Assembly: GCF_036322805.1 (NCBI RefSeq)
Contig: NZ_AP027272.1
Span: 2,666,001 to 2,730,000 of the forward strand
Direction of reading: 5' to 3'
DNA: 64,000 bases
From: Planctobacterium marinum
GTDB taxonomy: Bacteria > Pseudomonadota > Gammaproteobacteria > Enterobacterales > Alteromonadaceae
Shown here: positions 54,698 to 64,000 of the stretch, piece after piece
How positions within the stretch are numbered: position 1 is the stretch's first letter
Layout of the letters: each line of letters starts with the position of its first letter
Program-made: the position numbers and the translations under genes
The notes under the pieces: generated by a model
Databases searched by the model: none
The model's input: only the letters and a program-made list of their open reading frames with translations
What the model was told of the DNA's origin: nothing

Positions 54698-55918
54698 ATG
54701 GCAGACTTTTACCAAAATGGGGTAATTACCACATTACACAACTTAGTAGACCGAAGCATAGAGGAACTGGAAAGCGAATTAAAATCCTTCAGTCAGTCTC
54801 GCCCTATGGGCTTGTTACTGCCCTCGCTTTTTTCAGAACTTGAAGGCGAAGCGCTACCCAACATCATTGATGATATTGCCAAGGTAGACTATCTATCACA
54901 GGTGGTGATAGGTTTAGATAGAGCCACAGAAGAACAATACCGTCATGCATTGCAGTTTTTCAGCAAACTCCCGCAGCACCATCGCGTATTGTGGAACGAC
55001 GGGCCACGCTTAAAAGCCATAGATGCCAAACTGCAAGCACTAGAATTGGCACCAACTGAATTGGGCAAAGGGCGCAATGTTTGGTATTGCATGGGTTATA
55101 TTTTGGCCACCAAAAAGGCCGAATCTATCGGCCTACACGATTGCGATATTTTAACTTATGATCGCGGCCTGTTGGCGCGTTTACTCTACCCGGTTGCCAA
55201 TCCGAGGTTCAATTACGAGTTCAGTAAAGGTTATTACGCTAGAGTTGCAGACGGTAAGATCAACGGTCGAGTATCCCGGTTACTGGTTACCCCTTTGATT
55301 CGAGCGCTGCAAAGAGTATGTGGGCACAATGAATACCTGGAGTACATGGACAGCTTCCGCTATCCATTGGCTGGTGAGTTCTCCTTCCGCCGCGATGTGC
55401 TCAATGATTTACGTATTCCCAGCGACTGGGGACTGGAAATCGGTACATTATCAGAAATGCACCGCAATTATTCTCACAACCGTATTTGTCAGGTGGATAT
55501 TGCTCAAACTTATGATCACAAACATCAGGATCTATCCCTTGATAACCAGCAAGCGGGCTTATCTAAAATGTCCATTGATATCGCCAAGGCTCTGTTTCGC
55601 AAGCTCGCTACCCAGGGCGAAAAATTCGATGCCGGCACATTCCGTTCATTAAAGGCCACTTATTACCGTATAGCACTTGATTTTGTTGAAACCTTCAATA
55701 ACGATGCCATCATGAACGGCTTAAAATTTGATATCCATACAGAAGAAAATGCCGTGGAGATGTTCGCACAAAACATCATGACTGCAGGACAACACTTTCT
55801 GGAAAACCCCATGGAAACACCGTTTATTCCCACCTGGAACAGAGTGGTGAGTGCGGTACCGGATATTCTGGATGAAATCAAAGAAGCCGTTGAATTAGAT
55901 TTTAATGAATTTAGCTAA
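54698..55918 (+). CDS. gpgS: Glucosyl-3-phosphoglycerate synthase (GT81-like)
   Basis: 406 residues from the second ATG (54698), 9 bp after AGGAG; the first ATG (54692) is only 3 bp from it. A GT-A fold with GRNVWYCMGYILATKKAESI and metal-binding DCD at about 148-150 (HDCDILTYDR), plus YPLAGEFSFRRDVL, EIGTLSEMHRNY and ICQVDI, is typical of bacterial/archaeal GpgS. It joins NDP-glucose with 3-phosphoglycerate. The phosphatase gene directly before it would complete the synthesis of glucosylglycerate, a compatible solute. Confidence 0.9.
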   Translation: MADFYQNGVITTLHNLVDRSIEELESELKSFSQSRPMGLLLPSLFSELEGEALPNIIDDIAKVDYLSQVVIGLDRATEEQYRHALQFFSKLPQHHRVLWNDGPRLKAIDAKLQALELAPTELGKGRNVWYCMGYILATKKAESIGLHDCDILTYDRGLLARLLYPVANPRFNYEFSKGYYARVADGKINGRVSRLLVTPLIRALQRVCGHNEYLEYMDSFRYPLAGEFSFRRDVLNDLRIPSDWGLEIGTLSEMHRNYSHNRICQVDIAQTYDHKHQDLSLDNQQAGLSKMSIDIAKALFRKLATQGEKFDAGTFRSLKATYYRIALDFVETFNNDAIMNGLKFDIHTEENAVEMFAQNIMTAGQHFLENPMETPFIPTWNRVVSAVPDILDEIKEAVELDFNEFS

Positions 55919-55930
55919 GGAACTTTTGCT

Positions 55931-57676
55931 ATGTCAGAGCTGTTAGATAACCTGAAACACAAACTACAGCAGCAACTTGAGGTGATTTACGACGGTATCA
56001 CGTTGAATCGCTCCTATGACAAACTCAGTGATGAACTAATCGCTCTGATGCGCCTTAACGACGAAATTCAGCAACCAGGCTTTTTTCAGAATAACTGGGA
56101 TGAAGGTGATGTAATATTGATCACCTATGGTGACAGCGTTATTCGGGATAATGAACACCCATTAAAAACACTGCGTAAATTTATGGACAAGTATTTTGGT
56201 AACACCATTAATAGTGTCCACATATTGCCCTTCTTCCCTTACAGTTCCGACGATGGCTTTTCTGTGATTGATTATTCCAGTGTCAATGAAGCCCTTGGCG
56301 ACTGGAAGGATATAGAAAACATTGCTGGCGACAGACGTCTGATGGCGGATTTGGTGATAAACCACTGTTCCAGTCGCAGTGCCTGGTTCCAGAACTTTAT
56401 CAGAGGCGAGGGACCGGGATCGGATTACTTCTTTACCGCTTCCCCCGACGATGATTTGTCACAAGTTGTACGCCCTCGCACCTCGCCACTGCTGCGAGAG
56501 ACAGAGACGGCGCGAGGGTTGGAGCACGTCTGGTGTACCTTTAGTCACGACCAGGTGGATTTTGATTTTCGCAATCCCGATGTGCTTTTGGCCTTTGTGT
56601 CTATTATCAGACAATACCTTGACTCAGGTGTGCGCATTTTCCGCATGGATGCCGTGGCTTTCTTGTGGAAAATAGTCGGTACCACCAGCATCAACTTGAT
56701 GCAAACCCACGAAATTATTCGATTGTTGCGCTCCTTGATAGAACACGCACAACCGGATGCTGTGATCATCACTGAAACTAACATTCCCAACACGCAAAAC
56801 CTGACTTACTTTGGCAACGCCAACGAAGCTCACGCCATATACAACTTTAGTCTGCCCCCATTGCTGGTTAACACCTTGATCACCGGCAACTGTCTGTACT
56901 TGAAACGCTGGTTAATGAGTATGCCGCCGGCACAAAATGGAACCACCTACTTTAATTTTATTGCTTCCCACGACGGTATTGGGCTTCGCCCCGCTGAGGG
57001 ATTGTTGTCTGATGAGGAAATAAGCACGCTCATCAACACCATGAAGCAATTTGGCGGACGTATATCATGGCGCACCACTGAAAGTGGTGAGCAAAAAGCT
57101 TACGAGATGAATATTGCGTTATTCGATGCCTTGCAGGGAACAACAGCTGGACCAGACAAATGGGGATTAGAGCGCTTTATTTGCGCCCATGCCATCATGT
57201 TAGGTCTTGAGGGTATCCCGGGCATCTACATCCATAGCATGTTAGGTACCGCGAATGATTATGAGAAGTTGAAAAATACCCATCACAATAGAGCGATAAA
57301 CCGCAAGCGTTGGGATTACGACATGCTGACCATGGAGCTTGGTTCTAAATTCAATCACCATCAAAAAGTGCTGAACAGAATGAAACAGCTCATTGATATT
57401 CGCACCCGACAAAAAGCGTTCCACCCTAATGCCATACAATTTACCCTGCACTTGGGCTTGCAGCTATTTGGATTCTGGCGCCAAAGCATGGATCGCCGTC
57501 AAAGCATTTTTTGTATCAGCAATATCACAGACGAGCCGCAAATATTGCGTATGGGGGAACTCAACTTAACGGTTACTGATACCTGGCGAGACCTGATCAC
57601 TGATACCAAGATCAGCGATCCTATGGAAGAGGTTACCCTGCAACCCTACCAGACAGTATGGTTAGCTAATAGCTGA
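55931..57676 (+). CDS. GH13_18 phosphorylase, probable glucosylglycerate phosphorylase
   Basis: 581 residues, longer than sucrose phosphorylase (about 500). The GH13_18 catalytic residues are nucleophile D240 in [13 protein letters not shown], acid/base E282 in [10 protein letters not shown] and D348 in [27 protein letters not shown] and FDFRNPDVL are family signatures. The family holds sucrose, glucosylglycerol and glucosylglycerate phosphorylases. Operon company with GpgS, its phosphatase and glycerate kinase favours phosphorolysis of glucosylglycerate to alpha-glucose-1-phosphate and D-glycerate. It is the last gene, closed by a terminator. Confidence 0.85.
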   Translation: MSELLDNLKHKLQQQLEVIYDGITLNRSYDKLSDELIALMRLNDEIQQPGFFQNNWDEGDVILITYGDSVIRDNEHPLKTLRKFMDKYFGNTINSVHILPFFPYSSDDGFSVIDYSSVNEALGDWKDIENIAGDRRLMADLVINHCSSRSAWFQNFIRGEGPGSDYFFTASPDDDLSQVVRPRTSPLLRETETARGLEHVWCTFSHDQVDFDFRNPDVLLAFVSIIRQYLDSGVRIFRMDAVAFLWKIVGTTSINLMQTHEIIRLLRSLIEHAQPDAVIITETNIPNTQNLTYFGNANEAHAIYNFSLPPLLVNTLITGNCLYLKRWLMSMPPAQNGTTYFNFIASHDGIGLRPAEGLLSDEEISTLINTMKQFGGRISWRTTESGEQKAYEMNIALFDALQGTTAGPDKWGLERFICAHAIMLGLEGIPGIYIHSMLGTANDYEKLKNTHHNRAINRKRWDYDMLTMELGSKFNHHQKVLNRMKQLIDIRTRQKAFHPNAIQFTLHLGLQLFGFWRQSMDRRQSIFCISNITDEPQILRMGELNLTVTDTWRDLITDTKISDPMEEVTLQPYQTVWLANS

Positions 57677-57699
57677 CACTACTCCCTAAAAACCAAACA

Positions 57700-57727
57700 A
57701 AAAAAGGCAGCGATTGGCTGCCTTTTT
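57700..57727. terminator. Terminator after glucosylglycerate operon
   Basis: AAAAAGGCAG pairs with CTGCCTTTTT around a 7-nt loop. It also closes the convergent porin gene. Confidence 0.9.
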
Positions 57728-57753
57728 GCTTTCAACGCGATACCATTACCGCA

Positions 57754-58965
57754 TCAAAATTTCGCACCAAACCACAACCAGGTTTTATCAGTATCCACTG
57801 CATAATCATCGGCGGAATAGCCTGAGTACTTCAAGCCAACGGAATAATTCTTGTTGAAGGCATAGGTGTATTGCAACTCTAGCTCGGTTCCATAGTCGTC
57901 AAGACCGGCCACATTTTCATCGGCTGAAAAGTCGTGCCAGACGATGTGATATTTACCACCCATCAACTTACCTTGTAATTTGATGTACAGATCCTGCAAG
58001 CCATTGCCTGGCGTCCCCAAGAAAATGTCCGCCCAACCATTGAATTTATGTAAGGTGGCCAAAGGTGTGGAAAATCCATAAGCACCGTTATCAGACCCTA
58101 AGTTTTCAAGGCCCAAAGTCAACTTATGGCCGTTATAACCCACTCCACCTTCCAGCAACCAATAATTGGCATCGAATTCATTGCCAAGAGTCTCGCTAGT
58201 TTGAGTGGCGTACTCCAATTGATAAAACAACCTTACCGAGTCTATTTTCTGGTTGCCGGCAAAGCGAATACCATAAGTATCCAGACTGTTATCAGTATTG
58301 TTATCTACTTCCAGTAAATACGCGTAGCCAGTTAAAGTACCGATATCGCTTTTGTAACTGACATTCACCAGATGATCTTCAGAGTCCAAATCAGCGTCGT
58401 CAGCAAAAATGCGGTTGCGTTGATTGATAAAATAGTAACGCGCGGTCAGCTGCTTGTTGAATTTGTGCACCAAGCTAATGGCATCAAATGTTTGTCTGTC
58501 TTGACGCCAGCCAACATGCCCAACGTGTCTATGATTATCTAGCGCAATAACCTGGCGACCAAATCGCGCTGTGGTTTTGACATTTGAATACTGCACGAAA
58601 GCTTGATCTAATTCCGTTGACTTAGGGTCAGCGATAACGGAATACACGCCGGTATTAAACCCGGAAGGCGGTACGCTATAATCATCGATACCCATTACCG
58701 AACGCACGTCCTCAGCTTCTACTAAAAAAGAGAAACCATTAGTCGCAGCTGATTTATAAGTCAAGCGAGTACGCAGTGTTAGGGCATCGGCGTCTTCCAG
58801 TGCGTTGTCTTGATCAACGGTTTCATAGCGCAGGTTAAAATCAAGCGTGGTTTTACCATTTTTAATGGCCTTCGCTAAAGAGTCCTCAGCTTGCACCTGA
58901 CTGGCAGTGACTGCCAAGGCGACAGCTGATAGAGACAATCCCAGCTTTCGTTGCAGATTATTCAT
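57754..58965 (-). CDS. Outer-membrane porin, alginate-export-like family
   Basis: 403 residues with a Sec signal (MNNLQRKLGLSLSAVALAVT, cleaved near VQAED). The body consists of amphipathic beta-strands, with LDFNLRYETVDQ near the start, an early ARFGRQVIALDNHRHVGHVGW and a terminal aromatic (WLWFGAKF). This is the layout of alginate-export/OprD-like porins. The substrate is not evident. It is convergent with the glucosylglycerate operon. Confidence 0.82.
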   Translation of the reverse strand: MNNLQRKLGLSLSAVALAVTASQVQAEDSLAKAIKNGKTTLDFNLRYETVDQDNALEDADALTLRTRLTYKSAATNGFSFLVEAEDVRSVMGIDDYSVPPSGFNTGVYSVIADPKSTELDQAFVQYSNVKTTARFGRQVIALDNHRHVGHVGWRQDRQTFDAISLVHKFNKQLTARYYFINQRNRIFADDADLDSEDHLVNVSYKSDIGTLTGYAYLLEVDNNTDNSLDTYGIRFAGNQKIDSVRLFYQLEYATQTSETLGNEFDANYWLLEGGVGYNGHKLTLGLENLGSDNGAYGFSTPLATLHKFNGWADIFLGTPGNGLQDLYIKLQGKLMGGKYHIVWHDFSADENVAGLDDYGTELELQYTYAFNKNYSVGLKYSGYSADDYAVDTDKTWLWFGAKF

Positions 58966-59133
58966 TTTGTGTGTCCAAGTTTTGTGTAGTGTGCTCTTTT
59001 AATTTAGCGCCTTATGCGCTGCTGTCCATAATACTAACGGCTAATATCTTTCGATGTGCCTAAATATTTGTGTTGATGATACAACAAATCGAGTAATATC
59101 TTGCACTTAGTTTATTTCACAAATATTCATCTG

Positions 59134-60012
59134 ATGTCAAAACTTCACCTTAAATCTATTTTTCTTATTTGTTTCCTTTTGATGTTCAGCGGCCTTGTTT
59201 GGGCCAAAAGCTCTGTCTGGAAAGCCTCTAAAGATGGCAATGATATATATCTTGCAGGCACAATGCATATTTTAACCAACGAGGATTACCCTTTACCCAA
59301 TCAATTCAATGAGGCATTTCAAAAGGGCCAGCTCATTACATTTGAGACGGATATCGCCACAGTGGCCTCTATAGAATTCCAACGCAATTTTCTAAATGCT
59401 ATGGCTTTGAGCGCGGATGAGCCAAGATTGATGCAACAACTCACAAAAGAAACCAGGCAAGCCCTTGAGAAAAAATTAGCAAGTCATGCTATCCCACTAA
59501 CACAGTTCAATAATTTCAAAATCAGCATGGTACTGTTAAACCTTGCTTTGGCCGAATATCGCGCTTTGGGTTTTACCGCACCGGGTGTTGACGCCACCTT
59601 TCACCAAAAAGCGGTAGAGCAAAACAAGGCCATTGCCGCACTGGAAACCCCAGAAGAGCAAATTAACTTCCTCGCCAGCATGAGCGACGCAAATGCAGAA
59701 CAACTGGTGCGCTATACATTAAAGGATCTGGAAAATATGCCGGATTATGTCAGTCAATTAAAGTCGGCCTGGCGTACCGGCAATCTGCCCTTATTCACTG
59801 AAATTGGTATCAAGCCTTTTATGGATGACTACCCACACATCTACCATATTATTATTAAAGCGCGTAACGATAATTGGCTGGCAAAAATTGATGAATACAT
59901 TCAGACAGCAGAAATCGAAAGTTTGTTTGTAGGCGCATTGCACCTGGCCGGTCCCGATGGTTTAGTTGCTCAATTGAAAAAGCAAGGTTACGAAGTTCAA
60001 CAGCTAGAGTGA
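59134..60012 (+). CDS. TraB/GumN-family protein
   Basis: 292 residues from the ATG at 59134; the frame is open from 59101 but this start gives a proper signal peptide (MSKLHLKSIFLICFLLMFSG). The family marks are IYLAGTMHILTNEDYPLP near the N-terminus, ALETPEEQINFLASM in the middle and SLFVGALHLAGPDGLVAQL near the end. TraB/GumN proteins of bacteria are periplasmic and proposed to be metal-dependent (EreA/Tiki-like fold); activity is unproven. It stands 87 bp before moeA. Confidence 0.88.
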   Translation: MSKLHLKSIFLICFLLMFSGLVWAKSSVWKASKDGNDIYLAGTMHILTNEDYPLPNQFNEAFQKGQLITFETDIATVASIEFQRNFLNAMALSADEPRLMQQLTKETRQALEKKLASHAIPLTQFNNFKISMVLLNLALAEYRALGFTAPGVDATFHQKAVEQNKAIAALETPEEQINFLASMSDANAEQLVRYTLKDLENMPDYVSQLKSAWRTGNLPLFTEIGIKPFMDDYPHIYHIIIKARNDNWLAKIDEYIQTAEIESLFVGALHLAGPDGLVAQLKKQGYEVQQLE

Positions 60013-60099
60013 AGCGCGGCAAATTCGCCAGTATACGCCGGGTACGTAAGTTGTTATGCTCTCGTTCTTTCAGGAACTCAGCAGAGGCTAACCTTTTCC

Positions 60100-61326
60100 A
60101 TGTCTGTTTGTGACGCTCCCGGTCTATTACCCATTGAAGACGCTTTAACACAACAAACTGCTCAGATCCGCCCCCTTCAAGAGACTGAAGTGGTGGATTT
60201 GAAAGACGCAGCAGGGCGTATTGTGGCGGAAGATGTGATATCTGAAGTAAACGTACCCCCTCATGACAACTCCGCCATGGACGGATACGCACTCAGAGCT
60301 GCCGATGCAAAAAATTCTCTGCAAATTATCGGACAATCACTGGCGGGACACGCGTTTTCTTCTCCTGTAACCGAAGGACAGGCACTGCGTTTAATGACCG
60401 GCTCTCCGGTACCACAGGGGGCGGATACTGTTATTATGCAGGAGCAGACTGAGGTTATTGGCAGAAAACTGCGCTGTCTCAAAATACCCCAGCAAGGGAC
60501 CAACATCCGCCGCAAAGGTGAAGATATTCAGCAAGGAAGCGTGGTAGTCAATAAGGGAGTGAGGCTGTCAGCCCCTCACCTGTCGCTTTTAGCTTCCATC
60601 GGCCACAGTAAAATAACTGTAGTTCGCAAAATCAATATTGCTGTGATGGCCACGGGAGACGAGCTGGTTGTACCCGGGACAGAACTACAAAGCGGACAAA
60701 TTTATGAGAGTAACCGCATCGGGATTATTACCATTCTGCAAAAATTAGGGTGCAATGTCATTGATTTAGGGATCATCCCAGACGAACTTGAAACCACCAG
60801 AAATGCGTTTACTGAAGCGGCAAAGCAATGTGATTGGGTCATCACTTCAGGCGGTGTTTCAGTTGGCGATGCAGATTTCGTCAAGCCGGTATTAGAAGAA
60901 CTAGGGGAAATCAATTTTTGGAAAGTGGCCATTAAGCCCGGAAAACCTTATGCCTTTGGTAAATTAGGTAGCGCTTTTTTTAGCGGCTTACCAGGCAACC
61001 CGGTGTCTTCATTTGTGACCTTGATACAGCTGGTTATCCCCTGTTTGAAATATCTGGCCGGTGAGACATCCGCTCCGCAATTCTCTTTAAAAGCGAAACT
61101 AATGAAAGATATTCGACGTGCACCCGGGCGCACAGAATACCTGCGAGCCAGGGCATGGCAAAATGAACAGGGCGAACTGTGTGTATTACCCCAGCCTAAG
61201 CAGGGTTCAGGCATAATGAACTCTTTTACCCAAGCCAATTGTTTCGTTGTTGTGGCTGCAGATTGCGCTTATCACGACAAAGATACAATGGTGAATATTC
61301 AATTGTTTGACGAACTATTAAAATAA
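60100..61326 (+). CDS. moeA: Molybdopterin molybdenumtransferase
   Basis: 408 residues. Signatures are PPHDNSAMDGYALR, RLMTGSPVPQGADTVIMQEQ, VAVMATGDELV-like IAVMATGDELVVPG, SGGVSVGDADFVKP and FSGLPGNPVSSFVTL. It inserts molybdate into adenylylated molybdopterin, the last step of the pathway begun by the moa operon at 43-46 kb. A MATE exporter gene follows after 2 bp. Confidence 0.97.
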   Translation: MSVCDAPGLLPIEDALTQQTAQIRPLQETEVVDLKDAAGRIVAEDVISEVNVPPHDNSAMDGYALRAADAKNSLQIIGQSLAGHAFSSPVTEGQALRLMTGSPVPQGADTVIMQEQTEVIGRKLRCLKIPQQGTNIRRKGEDIQQGSVVVNKGVRLSAPHLSLLASIGHSKITVVRKINIAVMATGDELVVPGTELQSGQIYESNRIGIITILQKLGCNVIDLGIIPDELETTRNAFTEAAKQCDWVITSGGVSVGDADFVKPVLEELGEINFWKVAIKPGKPYAFGKLGSAFFSGLPGNPVSSFVTLIQLVIPCLKYLAGETSAPQFSLKAKLMKDIRRAPGRTEYLRARAWQNEQGELCVLPQPKQGSGIMNSFTQANCFVVVAADCAYHDKDTMVNIQLFDELLK

Positions 61327-61328
61327 CC

Positions 61329-62699
61329 TTGAAACTCAACGTATTTAAAACCGAGGCGCGGGCCATGTTAAAGCTCGCTGGTCCTCTTTTGGTAGCGCAG
61401 CTAACACAAATGCTGATGGGCGTATCTGATACACTGATGGCCGGACGCTTGTCTTCAACCGATATGGCCGCTGTAGCCATAGCTTCCAGCGTGTTTTTCC
61501 CGGTAATGATCCTGGTGCAAGGCATTATCATGGCCCTGCCCCCGATTGTGTCCCGCTTACATGGGGCTAAAAATCACGCTCCCATCCCTGAAGCAGGACA
61601 TCAAGCACTGTATATTGGCCAGGCATTAAGTCTGCTGGTTTTTATTGCCAGCTTTTATACCTACGAAATGTTCACTCCCTTTAATATGGCAGCCGACTTG
61701 CAGCGTATTTCAGCGGATTATTTACAGTATGTGTTCATAGCCTTTCCTGCCTTTTGCGTTTATCAGGTGCTGCGCCAATATAGTGAGGGCTTGTCTCATA
61801 CCAAACCCAGCATGATCATTATGATTGTCGGCCTGATAGTGAATATTCCAGCAAATTACGTATTTATTTACGGCGAGCTTGGTGTCCCGGCTTATGGCGG
61901 TGCGGGTTGCGGCATTGCTACAGCCATAGTGCTTGTGGCCATGATGACCTGTAATTGGTTATACGTTAAAACCTCTAAAAAATTATCCTTCGCCCCCTTT
62001 TTTGAGTATTCCAGTAAACCCAACTTTATCGGGATAGTTGCCCATTTGAAAATCGGATTACCTATCGGGTTTGCGTTGCTTTTTGAAGTAACGCTCTTTT
62101 CAGTCATCGCTTTGTTACTGTCTCCTCTGGGTGCCAAGATTGTTGCTTCTCATCAAATTGCCCTTAATGTATCCGGCGTATTATTCATGGTACCGCTGAG
62201 TATTGGTCTTGCCGTGACAATTCGCATTGGCTACTTACTGGGCGAAAATCGAGATAGTAGTGCCAAAGATGCCAGTTACACTGCTGTTGCCATGGGACTG
62301 GGTTTTGCCACCATCAATGCATTAATATCTGTACTGCTGCGTTATCAACTTGCAGGGCTATATAGTACAGAAACAGACGTGATTAATATGGCAGCAGATT
62401 TATTGCTCTTAGCTGCTATTTTTCAGTTTTCTGACGCAGTACAGGTCATTGGGGGCTGTATTCTAAGAGGTTATAAAGATACCAAAGCCATGCTGATCAT
62501 TACTATCTGCTCTTACTGGGGAGTAGGTTTAACCTTGGGTTACATGCTGGCGATGACAGACATCATAGTACCGGCAATGGCTGCCGCGGGATTCTGGGTT
62601 GGAATAATACTAGGACTGACAGTTGCGGCCATTTTGTTGAGTTTACGGATCCGCTTTATTCAGAAACATCTACCACAAGATGGTAATCAAAGTGTGTAA
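61329..62699 (+). CDS. MATE-family multidrug/sodium exporter (NorM-like)
   Basis: 456 residues, matching NorM length, from a TTG at 61329; an ATG at 61365 would cut into the first helix region. Twelve membrane segments in two halves are visible, with LAGPLLVAQLTQMLMGVSDTLMAGRLSSTDMAAVAIA typical of MATE helix 1-2 (listed in parts: LAGPLLVAQLTQ, MGVSDTLMAGRLSS). It exports cationic compounds with Na+ or H+. It is coupled to moeA by position only; a functional link is not implied. Confidence 0.88.
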   Translation: MKLNVFKTEARAMLKLAGPLLVAQLTQMLMGVSDTLMAGRLSSTDMAAVAIASSVFFPVMILVQGIIMALPPIVSRLHGAKNHAPIPEAGHQALYIGQALSLLVFIASFYTYEMFTPFNMAADLQRISADYLQYVFIAFPAFCVYQVLRQYSEGLSHTKPSMIIMIVGLIVNIPANYVFIYGELGVPAYGGAGCGIATAIVLVAMMTCNWLYVKTSKKLSFAPFFEYSSKPNFIGIVAHLKIGLPIGFALLFEVTLFSVIALLLSPLGAKIVASHQIALNVSGVLFMVPLSIGLAVTIRIGYLLGENRDSSAKDASYTAVAMGLGFATINALISVLLRYQLAGLYSTETDVINMAADLLLLAAIFQFSDAVQVIGGCILRGYKDTKAMLIITICSYWGVGLTLGYMLAMTDIIVPAMAAAGFWVGIILGLTVAAILLSLRIRFIQKHLPQDGNQSV

Positions 62700-62790
62700 C
62701 TATAGACCTTTGTATTATTGAGTAATTCTGAAGCAGGACTAGTATTAGTAATCAAGCACCTCTATCTGGTAGACAATTCAGGAGAAATAG

Positions 62791-63705
62791 ATGACTACTA
62801 CCAAAGTACTGCCTGTTAAACTCTCTCATCACTTCACTCTCATACTGTTATCCTTGCTCGTGCTCTTTAGCACGCAATCGATGGCCTCCCCTACTGCCGC
62901 CGAATATGGAACGGTACTGAACCTGTCTGGTAAGCAACGCATGCTATCGCAAAAGATGAGCAAAGAAGTGATGCTGGTAGCGCTTGAGGTGGATAAAGCC
63001 GCCAATATTGAGAACCTTAAAAATACCGCAGCACTTTTTGATAAGACCCTAAAAGGCTTACGTAGCGGTGATGCGGATCTGGGCTTACCGGCCACTTCTG
63101 CAAAACGCATCTTGCGTCAACTTGATAAAGTAGACGCAATTTGGGCCGACTTCTATCCAACAATTCAAGCAATTGTATCCAGTGGTAGTGTTACCGCAGA
63201 ACAAGTAGCCACCATTGCAGCGAAAAACCTGCCACTGTTGAAACAAATGAACAAAGCGGTTGGCGCTTACGAAAAAGACGCGGCAAAAAATGGCTTATCC
63301 AAAGATCCTGGGCTTGCGGCAACATTAAATCTGTCGGGTAAGCAGCGTATGCTCACCCAAAAAATGAGTAAAGAATTTTTGTTGGTAGCTTACGGGCACA
63401 ATGTAGAAGAAAACAAACTGAATTTATTAGAAACCTTTACGCTGTTTGACCGAACTCTAAAAGGGCTTGTGTCTGGCGATGAGGTTTTGGGCTTGCCCGG
63501 TACCAGCGATGCAACCATCGTTGCTCAGCTAAAAGTGGTAGAAGGCTTGTGGCAAGATTTCAAACCGCAAGTAAGCGCAGCATCTGAAGCCGCATCTAGT
63601 GGCGTGAGTAGCGAGCAAGTGAGTAAAATTGCTAGCAGCAACTTGCCACTACTTAAAGAGATGAACAAGGCAGTGGGCATGTATGAAGCTCAGGCGGCAA
63701 AATAA
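62791..63705 (+). CDS. Periplasmic protein with two tandem PilJ/NarX-type sensor domains
   Basis: 304 residues, ATG after AGGAGA. A signal peptide (hydrophobic 14-29, cleavage near MASP) is followed by two copies of the same helical domain: LNLSGKQRMLSQKMSKE at 43-59 and LNLSGKQRMLTQKMSKE at 179-195. The copies are 136 residues apart, each ending in NLPLLK.MNKAVG.YE. This is the PilJ/NarX-like N-terminal sensing domain without any membrane helix or signalling output. The gene lies just before a probable chemoreceptor, so it may be a periplasmic ligand-binding partner; that is inferred. Confidence 0.82.
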   Translation: MTTTKVLPVKLSHHFTLILLSLLVLFSTQSMASPTAAEYGTVLNLSGKQRMLSQKMSKEVMLVALEVDKAANIENLKNTAALFDKTLKGLRSGDADLGLPATSAKRILRQLDKVDAIWADFYPTIQAIVSSGSVTAEQVATIAAKNLPLLKQMNKAVGAYEKDAAKNGLSKDPGLAATLNLSGKQRMLTQKMSKEFLLVAYGHNVEENKLNLLETFTLFDRTLKGLVSGDEVLGLPGTSDATIVAQLKVVEGLWQDFKPQVSAASEAASSGVSSEQVSKIASSNLPLLKEMNKAVGMYEAQAAK

Positions 63706-63808
63706 TTCGGTTTATCAATGACTACGAAAACCGGGCTTTCTGCACAGAAAGCACGTATGCTTTTCAGAACACAACTAATATTTGTAAAACCCTAGCCCGG
63801 ACAATTTT

Positions 63809-64000
63809 ATGGAACTTATCAATCAAGTAGCGGCAAAATTTACAATAAAAACCAAGCTATTGGGCGTTGCAGGAGTTATCTCTGCTGCGCTCATCGTTGT
63901 ATTGGCGGTTTCCTATTTGTCCTTCAGCGGTTTACTTAGCGGCTTTGATGGCGTGCAGCAACAAGCGAAGCAAGGTGTATCCAGTGCCAAAACCACTGAA
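63809..64000 (+). CDS. N-terminus of probable methyl-accepting chemotaxis protein (truncated by window)
   Basis: 64 codons are visible and open to the window end, from the ATG at 63809. A basic amphipathic start (NQVAAKFTIKTKLLGVAGVI) leads into one hydrophobic segment (about 18-44) and then a periplasmic-looking helix (VQQQAKQGVSSAKTT). That is the usual opening of MCP or HAMP-containing receptors. The output domain is outside the window, so the family is inferred from this layout and the preceding PilJ-domain gene. No clear Shine-Dalgarno precedes the ATG. Confidence 0.55.
   Translation, partial: MELINQVAAKFTIKTKLLGVAGVISAALIVVLAVSYLSFSGLLSGFDGVQQQAKQGVSSAKTTE

Noticed and set aside
55931-57676. 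Sucrose phosphorylase
   Set aside because: Catalytic residues fit the whole GH13_18 family, but the length and operon partners favour glucosylglycerate; no sucrose genes are near.
59855-60292. 145-residue minus-strand ORF over the moeA start
   Set aside because: It lies antisense to two well-supported genes and has no recognisable features.

Overview
The window reads as a chromosomal segment of a marine-type gammaproteobacterium, most likely Alteromonadales (Alteromonadaceae-like). This is an inference from gene content: several large TonB-dependent receptors (TBDRs), a starch/alpha-glucan utilisation locus, CmoA/CmoB, a sufBCDSATE operon and the standard sdhCDAB-sucABCD block beside a divergent gltA. 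No rRNA, tRNA, CRISPR or prophage was seen. One complete IS3-family element is present.

Layout. 1-4.1 kb: the end of a TBDR gene, a convergent lipoprotein gene and a PadR regulator/membrane protein pair. 4.1-22.1 kb (minus strand): an alpha-glucan locus with two lipoprotein pullulanase-type GH13 enzymes, a GH31 enzyme, a large TBDR and two flavin-dependent halogenase-like genes. The halogenase genes are translationally coupled to the GH31 and pullulanase genes. A 1304-bp IS3-type element (16576-17879) lies between the large pullulanase and the TBDR. Copies of the palindrome ATACGTAT mark both promoters of the locus. 22.4-23.1 kb: an unrecognised two-gene unit. 23.1-34.7 kb: the TCA-cycle block. 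34.8-40.5 kb: a DUF2306-type membrane protein, a 50-bp tandem repeat array, a TBDR, adenosine deaminase and a NarL-type response regulator. 40.6-42.9 kb: cmoA, cmoB and a SnoaL-like protein. 42.8-46.3 kb: moaABCDE plus a P-loop kinase behind a probable Moco riboswitch. 46.5-52.5 kb: the suf operon behind an IscR-like palindrome. 52.9-57.7 kb: a four-gene glucosylglycerate operon. 57.7-64 kb: a porin, a TraB/GumN protein, moeA, a MATE exporter, a periplasmic tandem PilJ-domain protein and the start of a probable chemoreceptor.

The most interesting system is the operon at 52919-57676. Its four products appear to be a D-glycerate 3-kinase, a phosphoglycerate-sugar phosphatase, glucosyl-3-phosphoglycerate synthase and a GH13_18 phosphorylase of the glucosylglycerate phosphorylase type. 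Together they would form a closed cycle: 3-phosphoglycerate to glucosylglycerate and back to glucose-1-phosphate plus 3-phosphoglycerate. Upstream lie NtrC-like half-sites and a weak sigma-54-like element, which would fit nitrogen-linked control of this solute.

Other points worth a second look are an apparent +1 frameshift in an A8 run at the start of the starch TBDR, two hairpins that bury Shine-Dalgarno sequences, a degenerate 50-bp tandem array, and the ATACGTAT palindrome that also occurs between sdhC and gltA. Assignments rest on reading motifs and gene order; no database search was possible.
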